Positions 11,904-23,308 of a DNA stretch of 64,000 nucleotides are shown here, piece by piece (within the stretch, counting starts at the first letter, position 1; the number at the start of each line of letters is the position of its first letter). Location: the NCBI GenBank assembly GCA_025403435.1, contig CM046354.1, positions 21,795,467 through 21,859,466 on the forward strand, read 5' to 3'. Source of the DNA: Artocarpus heterophyllus (taxonomy: Eukaryota; Streptophyta; Magnoliopsida; Rosales; Moraceae). The notes under the pieces are model-generated. The model searched no databases. It was not told the origin of the DNA and worked only from the letters and a program-made list of their open reading frames with translations. Both the position numbers and the translations under genes were made by a program.

Positions 11904-14900
11904 ATGGTGGATACGCCTGGAGAACCTGTGAACCCAGATTTGATGGCCATGATTACGAAGTTACAACAGAAACTCCAAGCTCAGGAGTTAGAAATGCAAG
12001 AGTTAAGAGCACAACTAGAGAATCAGAACCTCGAACCACAGGCACGTGCGAACTCGCCACCCCCAGTACTACCACCTCAGCAAGTGGAACTAGCTGCTCC
12101 AGTTGTTCCGGTAGCATCTGCTACCAAATTCTATGAAAGATTCCAATGGATGAAAGCCCCAAAATTTGACTGATCTATTGATCCATTAGAAGCCGATGAT
12201 TGGCTTACTGGTATAAAATGAGTTTTGAAATTTATGGGGCTTAGTGACCGTGAGAAAGTCTTGTGTGCCTCATTTTCTCTCACCAAGGATGCTAGGAGAT
12301 GGTGGGAATCAGTAGAATGTAGAAGGATTGTAAATGAAATGACATGGCCTGATTTTGTGGAAGAGTTCGAAAGGGCTTATTTCAATGTGGAAACTATGGC
12401 AGCCCACCAAGAAGAATTCAATAATTTTAAACAAGGCAACATGTCAGTGGCAGATGCTGCGAAGAGGTTTAACCAATTGGCATGCTTATGTCCTGAATTG
12501 GTACCCATAGATCAGGAACGAATAAGAAGATTGATGAGAATGTTTCGAACTGACATTGCCCTTATAGTCGATAGTGGAGGGCAAGCCCCTAAGGATGTAG
12601 AGGATTGTATTGAATGGGCTACTAGAGTCGAATTTAGAATCGCCCATGATAAGGAAGAGAGGGCAAGAATTTTCAAGACTCTAAAGGAGGAGAAGGCTTT
12701 AGCTAAGCAGAGCCAAGTGGTACATGCAAAAGGGCAAGAAAGTGTTCCAAGTCAAGGGCAGTCCTAGAACCATCCAGTTGGACGCAACCACAATGCTAAC
12801 AATAAGAGGAAATGGAACGCGATTAGTTCAAAGAATCAAAAAGGAAAACCTCAGAAAAGAATCGATGATGGAGGAAACAATAAGCCTCTCTACAATTAGT
12901 GCAGAAAGAGACATGCTGGAGAGTGTAAAGCTGGCACCAACAAGTACTTCCTCTGTGGCAAAGAAGGGCACTATGCCAGAAACTGTTTCTTCAATCCCCA
13001 GAATCAGAATAACCAGAATCAGCAAAGGTCTCAGGGAACCTAGCTTCACGCAGTACAAGCATAGATTGAAGGCCCTAGTATCAGTCAGGGACGCTTGGAA
13101 GCTCCAGAACCAAGTGGACAAATTTATGCTTATATGAAGAAGGAGGATGATCTAGGAATGTCGTCGGTGGTAACAGGTCAGTTTTCTGTTGCCAATACTG
13201 ATGCCTATATTTTATTTGACTCTGAAGCTATGCATTCATTTGCCTCGCTTAAGTTTGCTAAATGGTTAAGGAATGAATGGGATAGAATAGAATAGACTTT
13301 TAAAACTGCACTTCCCTCTGGGGAGGTATTGAGTTCCGATTATTGGTTACGTCACGTACCGATAATCATTTGTGGAAGGGAATTGTATATTGATTTGATC
13401 ATAATTGATATACAAGACTACAATGTTATCCTAGGAATGGATTTCTTGAGAAAGTATACGGCCAAGATTAACTGTAGACACCACAAGGTTATGTTTCGAT
13501 CTTCTAGAAGTGAGAAGTTTGTGTATCCAGGAAAGGTTCCTAAGGCTCCAAAGGCGCTAATTTCGGCGTTAAAAGCAAAGAAGATGTTAGAGGGTGGATG
13601 CACCGGCTATTTGGTGAACTTAGTAAGCAAGCCACAAGAGGCTCAGTTAGGACCAGAGAAGGTCCCCATAGTAAAAGAATTTGTTGATGTGTTTCCAAAT
13701 GAGTTACTAGGCTTACCATAAGAACGGGAGATCTCGTTCGAGATTAAGTTGACATCAGGTATAGTCCCGATATCGAAGGCACCATATCGTATGGCCCCAG
13801 GAGAGCTCAAAGAGCTGTAAGTGTAACTACAAGAGTTGCAGGATAAAGGATTTATTCGACCGAGTCATTCCCCATGGGGAGCGCCTGTATTATTTGTCAA
13901 GAAGAAAGATGGAACGTTACGAATGTGCATCGATTATCAAGAGCTAAACAAAGTCACAATTAAGAATAAGTATCCACTTCTAAGGATTGATGACCTATTT
14001 GATTAATTGAAAGGAGCGTCAGTATTCTCGAAGATCGATCTACGCTCTGGATATCATCAACTATGGGTTAAAGAGGAGGACATGCCAAAGACGGTGTTTT
14101 GAACGTGGTATGGGCATTATGAGTTTTTTGTCATGCCATTTGGACTGACTAATGCCCTGGCAGCATTTATGGATCTTATGAACCAAATTTTCAAGGACTA
14201 CCTCGACAAGTTTGTCATAGTTTTTATTGACGATATCCTGATATATTCAAGAACACCAGATGAACATGCAGAGCACCTGAGGATCGCACTACAATTATTG
14301 AGAAGGCATCAATTGAACGCCAAGTTCTCAAAATGTGAGTTTTGGCTAGAGAATGTCCATTTCCTAGGACACGTGGTGACACGAGATGGAGTATTCATTG
14401 ATCCCACCAAAGTGGAAGCGGTGAATAAGTGGCCTACACCAAAAAGCGTAACTGAAATTAGAAGTTTCCTCTGTTTAGCAGGCTACTATCGACGTTTTGT
14501 GGAAGGATTTTCCCGACTAGCAGCACCACTCACTGTACTTACATGGAAAGCAGCAAAGTATGAATGGACTAAGAAGTGCAAGGAAAGTTTCAAAGAATTA
14601 AAGAGATGACTCATGAGTGCCCCGATACTAGCTATACCAGATCCGAACATAGGAAATTATGTGATTTATAGTGATGCATCAAAGATGGGCTTGGGAGCCG
14701 TTCTTATGCAAAATGGAAAAGTGATTGCGTATGCATCCCGACAGCTGAAGGATCATGAAAGGAACTATCCAATACACGACTTGGAATTAGCAGCGGTCGT
14801 GTTTGCATTGAAGATTTGGCGTCATTATTTATATGGAGCTAAGTGCGATATATATACTGATCATTAGAGTCTGAAATATATCTTCACACAAAAGGAGCTT

Positions 14901-15665
14901 AACATGAGACAGTGAAGGTGGCTAGAGTTAGTTAAAGACTACGACTGTGAAATTTTGTATCACCCGGGAAAGGCTAACCGAGTAGCCGATGCCCTTAGAC
15001 GTAGAATAATGTCTTTGTTTGCAATGATACAGTTAATACCATAACCCCTTAAGAAGGACCTGATGGAAGCAAGAATAGAGCTAATCATTGGAAGATTGGC
15101 CCATTTGTCGTTTCGACCAGTTATCTTAGAGAACTTAAAAGAGCGACAAGAAGCAGATCCGTCGCTACTAAAAGCTAGGAATGAGGTTCTTGAGAACAAA
15201 TAAACATAATTTAGCATCCTAAAAGATAGCATTCACCATTATAAGGGCAGAATTTGCATCCCCAATGATGAAAGATTAAAGAAACAAGTATTAGAGGAAG
15301 CTCATGAAGCGCCCTACGTGGCTCATCTAGGAGCTAATAAAATGTATCAAGATTTGAAGGAGCACTATCGGTGGCATGGAATGAAGAACGATGTCGCGCA
15401 GTTTGTCGCCAAATGCCTTACATGCCAAAAGGTGAAAGCTAAATATCAACGGCCAGTAGGCGAATTACAGAAAATTGAAATTCCTGAATGGAAATGGGAC
15501 CAGATAACTATGGATCTGGTGACCGGGCTACCCAGAACTATAGGTGGACACGATGCTATATGGGTAATTATCGATAGATTGACGAAATCAGCTCACTTCT
15601 TACCCATTAAACTCAGCAGTTCTGTAGAAAGACTAGCTGAACTATATGTAGCCCAAATAGTTGAT
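11904..15665 (+). pseudogene. Gyp2 gag-protease-RT-RNase H-integrase (N part), broken
   Basis: A single frame can be followed from the ATG at 11904 to the Cop1-C insertion. In order it holds gag (RRWWESVECRRIV, FVEEFERAYFN), a CCHC knuckle around 12930-12985 (FLCGKEGHYARNC), protease (13095 on), RT, RNase H ([13 protein letters not shown]) and the integrase zinc region plus first catalytic Asp (TMDLVTGLP). The protease active site reads LFDSEAMHS, so DSG/T is lost. RT retains FIDD at about 14227-14238. Many stops interrupt it, for example TGA at 12171 and 12219, TAG at 12765 and TAA at 13719, mostly explained by C-to-T or G-to-A changes. Translation of a full protein is impossible. Confidence 0.9.
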
Positions 15666-17673
15666 TGTTAGACATGTATGCCCTAAGGAGTAAAAATGTA
15701 ATATGTTTTTGGAGACATTTTTATCAATAAAGAATTTATTCATTTATATATACCAAATTTTGTCATCTTTACATTCATATTTGTTGAATGTATGATAAGC
15801 AAACAGTAGTCTGAGACTGTCAGTCTAAACCTTAAGAATTAGGCATATGATGGGATGATTATGCGAAAGACACGATTCTTAAGGTGACGATCTAAAACAT
15901 ATGATCCGCAATCGAGCGAAAAAAGTTGGGCGCTTTATTCATGTAAAGATTGTTATGTTGTCTATATCCCTTATAGGAGATGGTTTGTCTTGGCCATCGG
16001 AGTTGGACTCTGTGAATAGAAACATTGGCACATTGTCATAGGTGACGATGTGTTGGATCGGAACATAAAGTGAATTGATTTGGATTAATAATTCTGTCTT
16101 GGTAAATCGATTCACTTTAGACAGTCATTTGTATTGTATCTTAATCCTAAGAAGAATAGTGGGCCCGTTGTCTCGACTTGTGTCTTTTGATGTGCCAATG
16201 GGTGACTTTCACATCTCAATAGAGGTATGCATGCCGGTACGTTGGAGGCATGACTCTTGATGGCGTAGACTTGTTATTCATAGATATGGAATCCATAGCT
16301 CCTCTTTAGGAGTAATGTTATCCTCTTATATGCGTTGTCCTGTAATTGGAAAACTGGAGCACTCAACCATTTGGATACATAGGTGCAACCGAATGGTTTG
16401 GATGGGAAGTTTTCTAATGGTGAGACAATGGAACGTAAGATAAAAATAATCGGGATGGTAAGACAGAACTTGTCCTTAAGCCGATTATGGATGATCATAT
16501 GGGGATACGATATACTATGATATGTCATGGAGACTTAGCTATACGAGCTTCGTAATTCTATAAAGTTCGAGAGTGCAGCTCCAAGCTTTTAGTGGAGTAG
16601 CGTTGGAGTTGATAATTGTGAAATGTATATCTGGGATATTGGGTTTCATAATTATTATGAGCTTTAACTTTATAGGTCCATTTTGGTCCCCTTTGCTAGC
16701 TCACAAAATCCTGTAACGACATAGCATGCTTTTCCAATAATTGGTGACTTATATCAGATTTATCAGATTGGTTTAAAATTTGTAAGAATCAAATAATTCA
16801 TGTCTGTTTATCGGTTGAATTAATTTTGTAAGAAATTAGTTCAAGATAAACTTGTTGAATTATTGCGATCAGATAATTCTTGTCTGTTTATCAGTTGATT
16901 TAATTTTGAATAAATTAGATCAAGATAAACTTGTAGAATTATTATGAATTAATTTATTTTCTTAGAGATTATCTTGATAAAGTTTGTTTTGGTCAGATAA
17001 CTTCTCTATTGGGTTATTTGAATCAAAACTTAGACTTTATCCTTTAGAATCTTGAGTGGAAAATAAAAGATTCGCGGAGATTTTTTCTCGAGAGTTTGGC
17101 CTACCGAATGACGTGTTTGGCCTACTGATGGGGTCTGTTCGGCCTGCCGATTAGCGAGAGATAAGATTACGCATTTTCACGCAGATCTTATCAGATATTG
17201 ATCTGAACTTGATTCTGTTCCAAATTTTTGAGACCTATTCTGATAAGGACTGACCCCTGGACCAATGACTATATAAAGGGAGTGAGTCTCATGATTTACT
17301 CAGATCAATAGAGATCAGTTGAGAGATTAAGAGTGATACTCTTCTAGTGAGCATCTGAAAACTCCCTGAGAGCTTTTGTTCACAAATCACGAACACTAGC
17401 TTTGGGTTCTCTCTATTGGTTGGAAGGAGTCACCGGTGGAAGAGCTGTACGTGTGAGCCCACACTCACTCCAGTTGTGGATAGAGAATAGCAAAGAAGAC
17501 CAGTTGGTTGAGGCTCTTCTGGAACGTTACTTCTCTTCACAAGCTGCGGAGGTTCTTCACACAGAGGTTAGTAAGATCTGTCTAATTTATACATATAGCA
17601 TGTCAAACTTGTGTTTTGGAAATTACTCTGATATAAAATTTTTAAAATTCCGCTGTGCACTTTGTTTCCAACA
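15666..17673 (+). repeat. 5' LTR of Cop1-C
   Basis: The LTR runs from TGTTAGACATG to TTTCCAACA. It has a TATA box TATATAAAGG at 17270-17279, three palindrome units near 17095-17150, the sense ORF at 17402 and the antisense ORF at 16528-16274. Confidence 0.95.
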
Positions 17674-17707
17674 ATTGGTATTAGAGCCAGGTTTTTACAT
17701 AAATTAA
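17402..17707 (+). CDS. Candidate short ORF in Cop1-C 5' LTR transcript leader
   Basis: This is a 101-codon ORF about 120 bases downstream of the LTR TATA box, so it would be near the 5' end of the element RNA. It contains the 20-residue core WIENSKEDQLVEALLERYFS found unchanged in all six Cop1 LTRs. Here it runs past the LTR end, over the primer site, to a stop at 17705. It could be a regulatory upstream ORF or an accident of a young repeat family. No domain is recognised. Confidence 0.3.
   Translation: MGSLYWLEGVTGGRAVRVSPHSLQLWIENSKEDQLVEALLERYFSSQAAEVLHTEVSKICLIYTYSMSNLCFGNYSDIKFLKFRCALCFQQLVLEPGFYIN
17676..17687 (+). other. Primer binding site of Cop1-C
   Basis: TGGTATTAGAGC, two bases after the 5' LTR. 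It differs from the canonical tRNA-iMet site by one C-to-T change. Confidence 0.88.
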
Positions 17708-18174
17708 CAAGTTTGTGATCATGTTATATGCATAAATTTTGTGATCTTCATCTCTCCTATGCTTGAATTTAATTTTATAGAGAGATAGCACTCTAGGTTT
17801 CTATATAATATATATATTGTCATGGATTATGTGGTGAATGTTTATTAATTAATGATGGTTGATTAAATCGTTGTTTTAATTATTTATTAATTAATTAATA
17901 CCGGTTATGGTTCCTTAGAGGTTAGACTATGTATCTAGGTTTTTCATGTAATTAGATGGCGGACTATCATCTCCATCTAGGAATTATTATTTAATTTTAA
18001 ATTTGTAAGAATTTTGTAATTAAATAATTATTCAGAGAAGACGGATTTAGAAGATTGATGATGGCGCCTCCAGGTATTTCTTAAGTCTCTAATTTTAGGT
18101 TTTTGAATTGTTGAAAATAAAATTGATGAATTGCATTAAAATTGTATTTTTTGGAACAAGTTTTTTCTGCTCGG

Positions 18175-18399
18175 TCGGCAAGCCGGACATCATAGTTTGG
18201 CAGGCCGAAGGTCACAGATCGACAGGCCGGACGTGTGGTCCGGCAGGCCGACAGTGGGGCAGAAATTAGGGTGCTCTGTCGACAGGCCGAACCTTCATGG
18301 TTCAGCAGGCCGATCAACATTATCGGCAGGCCGATGAAGCATGACCGACAGGCCGATGAAGCATGACCGACAGGCCGATCACCCAGATTGGCCTGCCAA
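18175..18399. repeat. Palindrome array in Cop1-C leader (10 units)
   Basis: Units of the TCGGCAGGCCGA type start at 18175, 18197, 18219, 18240, 18279, 18302, 18323, 18345, 18367 and 18388. The pitch is 21-23 bp with one 39-bp step. The 39-bp step lies in the same relative place in Cop1-A and Cop1-D. The units at 18345 and 18367 belong to an exact 22-bp duplication, which explains why this copy has ten rather than eight units. Confidence 0.92.
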
Positions 18400-18888
18400 C
18401 CAAGAGCTGCCAAGTGTCCAAAAAAGGTGCAATTTTTCTGGTGCAGTTTTAATTTTATTTTTGAGACGATTCTGAGAAACATTAAATTTGGATATGACCG
18501 GAAATATAAAGTATTTGATTCATACGGGATTGAAGACTTGAAGATGGCTATTACATGAAGAAGGATACAGCATGAGGATTCAAGGATGAAGAATCGATAA
18601 ATGTCTCGATTATTCTCTTGTAATCTTGGTTTTCTATTCTCTAGGGTGGAACCATAATATTACGGTTATTATTATTTTGCTTGTAGCTTTGCTTGATTGC
18701 TTTGCTTGTTTGCATTATAATATGATTTACCATGTATATTGATAACATGTCATATAGAATAGGGAGTGCCGCTCATATTAAAATTATTCATGCATAATTT
18801 TAAAATAAAACCTCGACTTCAAAAGATTGAGTGGGAGAAGGTTTTCAAAGAGAGGACCTAAGGCCTCCATCGTTGGTCCATGGAAGAA

Positions 18889-19240
18889 CATGGTGGTCCC
18901 GACCCCTAGGAAGGGATTTCTATCATGTACCAGATTGGATCTCTAAAAGGATAAGGTATTTTAGTATGATTTATGGTTGCACACCCCTAGGTGGTGATTA
19001 TAAATCATGGATAAAAAATTGAAAGGGTGGTTATACACTCACGTTAATTTTATTATTAACCTCCCCTAGGAGCTCTATTAATAAAATTAATGGCCAAAGA
19101 AACAATTATTAATATATGCTGGATCATACGGGTCCTGGATGACATATATTAATCAGGAGGGGATCCGTGTTCCTGATTGAATTTGGCATGACTCCCCTAG
19201 GAGCTTGTTGAATTCTGAGTTAGGAATTATCGTTGTAAGG
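18889..19240 (+). promoter_or_regulatory. Four CCTA-apex hairpins in Cop1 leader
   Basis: Apices are TCCCGACC-CCTA-GGAAGGGA (18897-18916), CACC-CCTA-GGTG (18982-18993), CTCC-CCTA-GGAG (19061-19072) and CTCC-CCTA-GGAG (19192-19203). Each is flanked by longer complementary arms, for instance TTAATTTTATTA on the left and TAATAAAATTAA on the right of the third. A role in RNA packaging, dimerisation or translation is possible but is inference. Confidence 0.6.
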
Positions 19241-19367
19241 TTGTGATATTTTCAAGGTTTTGACACATAAACACATTTGTATGATTTTACATGATTGTGT
19301 TATCTTACTAAACTATTATTATATGTATGCTTATATTTGGTATATTATTCTTTATTGTAGATTGAAA

Positions 19368-22300
19368 ATGTCTAAAAACGCTTTATCATCGATACTTGAC
19401 AAAAACCAATTAACCGGTGAGAATTATAATGATTGGAAACGGAACCTGGACATCGTCCTATCCTTTGAGAAACTAAAATATGTACTGACAACCCCTTGTC
19501 CTCCCGAGCCTACGGGAGACTCAAGTAATGAGCAATTCCAAGCGTATGACTGCTGGAAAGATGCTAATGATCAGGCCCGCTGCTATGTTATGGCCAGCAT
19601 GAACAACATGCTGCAGGCTCAACATCAGGATTATGAGACTGAGAAGCAGATCTTGGATAATCTTGAGGACATGTTTAGAGGCCAGGCCATAACAAAGCGG
19701 TAAAGGGCGCTTCAGAAACTCTTAAACTGTAGACAGAGACCGGAGACATCTGTAAAGGAGCACATGATATTGGTCATGGGTTACCTCACAGAGGCTCAAA
19801 CCAATGGAGCCGACATCGATGCTGAAACTCAGATGACTATGGTCTTTGAGACTCTGTCTAAGGAATTTATTCCGTTTAGAGCTACTTTTAATTTAAGTAA
19901 TAGACGGGATATGACCTTGACAGAACTGATGAAACAGTTACAGGAGTTTGAACTGCTGATCAGGGAGTCTCCTGCTAGTGGTGGGGCCAACATAGTAGCT
20001 GCTTCTGGTTCCAATCCTAACACTGGGAATGGAGAGAAGCAATGGGCCAAAAACAGGAAGTCTTCTATTCCTGCTACTACCAAGAGCAAGAAGAAGAAGA
20101 AGAAGAACCCAAAGAAGCTTAAGTGCTTCTTCTGTGGTAAGGTCGGGCATATAAAGAAGCATTGCAAGGACTTCCTTTCCAAGGGAGGTAGGTGTGATCT
20201 TCTATATTTAGAAACTTGTTTGATTGAGGAATCCAGTGACATCTGGGTCATAGATTCTGGTGCAACTAATCATGTTTGTGTTTCTCTGCAGGGATTCAAA
20301 GAAACGAGAAGTCTACTGTGTGAAGACTTGACGCTTCGGATGGGCGATGGATCCTTGGTCTCAGCGGAAGCAGTGGGAGATGTCCATCTTTACTTTGATA
20401 ATTATAGGAATTTAATTTTGTGAGATTGTTTTTATGTTCCTAAATTTAAAAGGAATTTAATTTCTGTATCTTCTTTATTTAAAGACTCCAACGTGGTATC
20501 TTTTAATGAAAAAGTGGTGATTCGTAAAAACAAATCTTTTATCTGTTCTGGATGGATGCAAAATAATCTATATTTTATCAAACCTAAGATGGACTTATTG
20601 CTTAATGTTGAGATAAATGATAATGACTCAAAAAGACTTAAAACTTCTCACTCTAATAAGACTTATCTTTGGCATTTACGCCTTGGCCATATTAACCTGA
20701 ATAGGATTCAAAGGTTGGTAAGGGATGGACCTTTAAGTCACTTAAAGGTGGACTCTATACCTCAATATGAATCTTGTTTGGAGGGTAAAATGACCAAAAG
20801 ACCATACGGGTCTAAGGGTAATAGGGCCGAAGGGGTTCTAGAACTTGTGCATAGTGATGTTTGCGAACCGATGAACATCCGAGCACAAGGAGGGTATGAG
20901 TACTTTGTCACTTTTATTGACAATTACTCAAGATATAGGTATGTGTACCTGATGCACTACAAAAGCGAAACTTATGATAAGTTCAGGGAGTTTCAGGCTA
21001 AAGTGGAAAAGCAATTGGGTAGACCCATAAAGGCACTTCGATCTGATCGAGGTGGGGAATACATTTCTGATGAGTTCTTGGGACACTTGTTAGAGAATGG
21101 GATTTTATCCCATTTGACTGTGCCGGGCACTCCGTAGCAGAATGGCATAGCAGAGAGAAGGAATAGGACTTTGTTGGACATGATTCGTTCCATGATGAGT
21201 TATTCATCATTGCCTTTATCCTTTTGGGGATATGCACTACAAACCGCATGTTATCTTTTGAACAATGTGCCTTCAAAATCGGTCCCTAAAACTCCTCACG
21301 AGTTGTGGACAAGACGGAAGACATCCTTAAACCATATTCGCATATGGGGATGTCCAGCTCATGTCCTGTTTAAGGATCCGAATAAGTTGAAAGCACGTTT
21401 GAAATTTTGCGTGTTTGTAGGATATCCAAAAGGGACTAAAGGGGGTTATTTTTATAACCCAAAGGAAAATAAGGTCGTGGTTTCAACTAATGCAACTTTC
21501 CTTAAGGAGAGTTACATGGACGACTTTAAACCTCGAAGCAAAGTAGTGCTTGAGGAGTTAAGGGGTGATTCGTTCACTCTGGAGGTTCCGAACGAAACCA
21601 TTCCGATCGGTGTAGAAAAACCAAACAAACCTGAACAACAACCTCAGGGCTTCGGCGTAGTGGGAGGATCGGGCGTCAACCTGAGAGGTATATGTTCAAA
21701 GGGGAGGTCTTTTTGGCTGAACCGGATGAACATGACATGGATCCTTATACTTACGCAGAAGCTATGGAGGATGTTGATTCAAAACTCTAGACAGAGGCCA
21801 TGAATATAGAGATGAAGTCTATGGAGACTAATTGGGTCTGGGATCTTGTGGATCATCCCGAAGGGGTAAAACCCATAGGGTGTAAGTGGATCTGCAAGAG
21901 GAAAAGAGGAGTGGATGGAAAGGTCGAAACCTTTAAGGCTAGACTGGTAGCTAAGGGTTATACGCAAAAGGAAGGAATCGATTATGAGGAATCCTTTTTG
22001 CCTGTAGCCATGCTTAAGTCCATCCGGATTCTCTTGTCCATAGCTGCCGCTCTCGACTACGAGATTTGGCAAATGGATGTCAAGACGGCTTTTCTAAATG
22101 GCTATCTTGATGAGTCCATTTATATGGAACAACCAGACGGGTTCAAGGTCGCGGGGCAAGAGGGTCAGGTTTGTAAGCTGCTAAAGTCAATTTATGGACT
22201 TAATCAGGCTTCTCGTTCTTGGAACGTAAGATTTGATCAAGTGGTCAAGACTTATGGGTTCTCACAAAACGTGGATGAACCATGTGTTTACAAACACATT

Positions 22301-23294
22301 AAGGATGGGAAGGTGGTTTTTCTATTGCTCTATGTATATGACATTCTGCTAATTGGCAATGACGTTGGGGCATTGTTATCGATCAAATTATGGTTGACCA
22401 AGCAGTTTGACATGAAGGACTTGGGTGAGGCTAATTTTGTTCTTGGTATCCAGATCTTTCAGGATAGGAAGAACAGAATGATCGCTTTGTCACAGGCCGG
22501 CTACATAGATAAAATTCTCAGGAAGTTTGCAATGTAGGATTTCAAGAAAGGTGGGCAACCATCTAGGTCTGGAATTACTCTTTCTAAGAAAGAGAATACA
22601 TGAAGAAGGTGCCTTATGCTTTGCAGTGGGTAGTCTCATGTATGCCATGTTTTGCACACGACCGGATATTAGCTATGCGGTCAGGATTGTAAGTCGATTT
22701 TAGGGGGATCTAGGATCGAACCTTTTGGTTGCGATAAAGCATATTTTCAAGTACCTGAGAAGTACTCGAGGGTATATGCTTGTGTATTCGGATGAGGATT
22801 TAACTCCTCTAGGATACACTGATTCGAATTTTCAATCCTGTCTAGATTCTAGGAAATCGACTTCGGGGTTTGTGTTTACTCTGGGCGGTGGTGCCATCAG
22901 TTGGAGAAGTGCGAAGCAAGATTGCACTTTGGATTCAACGATGGAGGCCGAGTATGTGGCGGCTAGTGATGCTTCGAAAGAAGCAGTGTGGCTCCGCAAG
23001 TTCCTTGGGGACCTTGAGGTAGTTCCTGGTATGGATAAAGCGGTATCACTGTACTATGATAACAGTGCGGCGATAGCTAATGCTAAGGAACCAAGATTTC
23101 ACAAGAAGAGTAAGCATATTGATCGGAAGTATCATGTGATAAAGGACTTCGTTGAGGGCGGGCATGTCACGGTGTGCAAGATCGCATCAGAGGACAATTT
23201 AACTGATCCATTTACGAAGACACTCACTGGGAGAGTCTTCGAGAGGCATGTGGAAGCTATGGGGATGCGAAATTTGCTGTATTTACTCACTTAG
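19368..23294 (+). pseudogene. Cop1-C gag-pol, broken
   Basis: The start is the Met of MSKNALSS and the end is the TAG at 23294. Gag, zinc knuckle ([14 protein letters not shown]), protease (DSGATNHVC), integrase, RT and RNase H (GYTDSNFQ, MEAEYVA) are all recognisable against the intact Cop1-D. Damage includes TAA for Gln at 19701, TGA for Arg at 20421 and TAG for Gln at 21135. There is a one-base deletion near 21650, TAG at 22535, and a deletion of about 20 bases near 22590 with a further single-base loss. The RT active site reads YVYD in place of YVDD. The product cannot be made from this copy. Confidence 0.95.
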
Positions 23295-23308
23295 TGCAAG
23301 TGGGAGAT
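23295..23308 (+). other. Polypurine tract of Cop1-C
   Basis: TGCAAGTGGGAGAT sits directly between the gag-pol stop and the 3' LTR, the normal place of the plus-strand primer. Confidence 0.8.

Larger units (their letters stand above)
17688..19367 (+). other. Cop1-C leader, structured
   Basis: This 1.68-kb untranslated stretch has ten palindrome units at 18175-18399 and four CCTA-apex hairpins at 18897-19203. Nothing in it looks like a protein gene. Confidence 0.8.
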
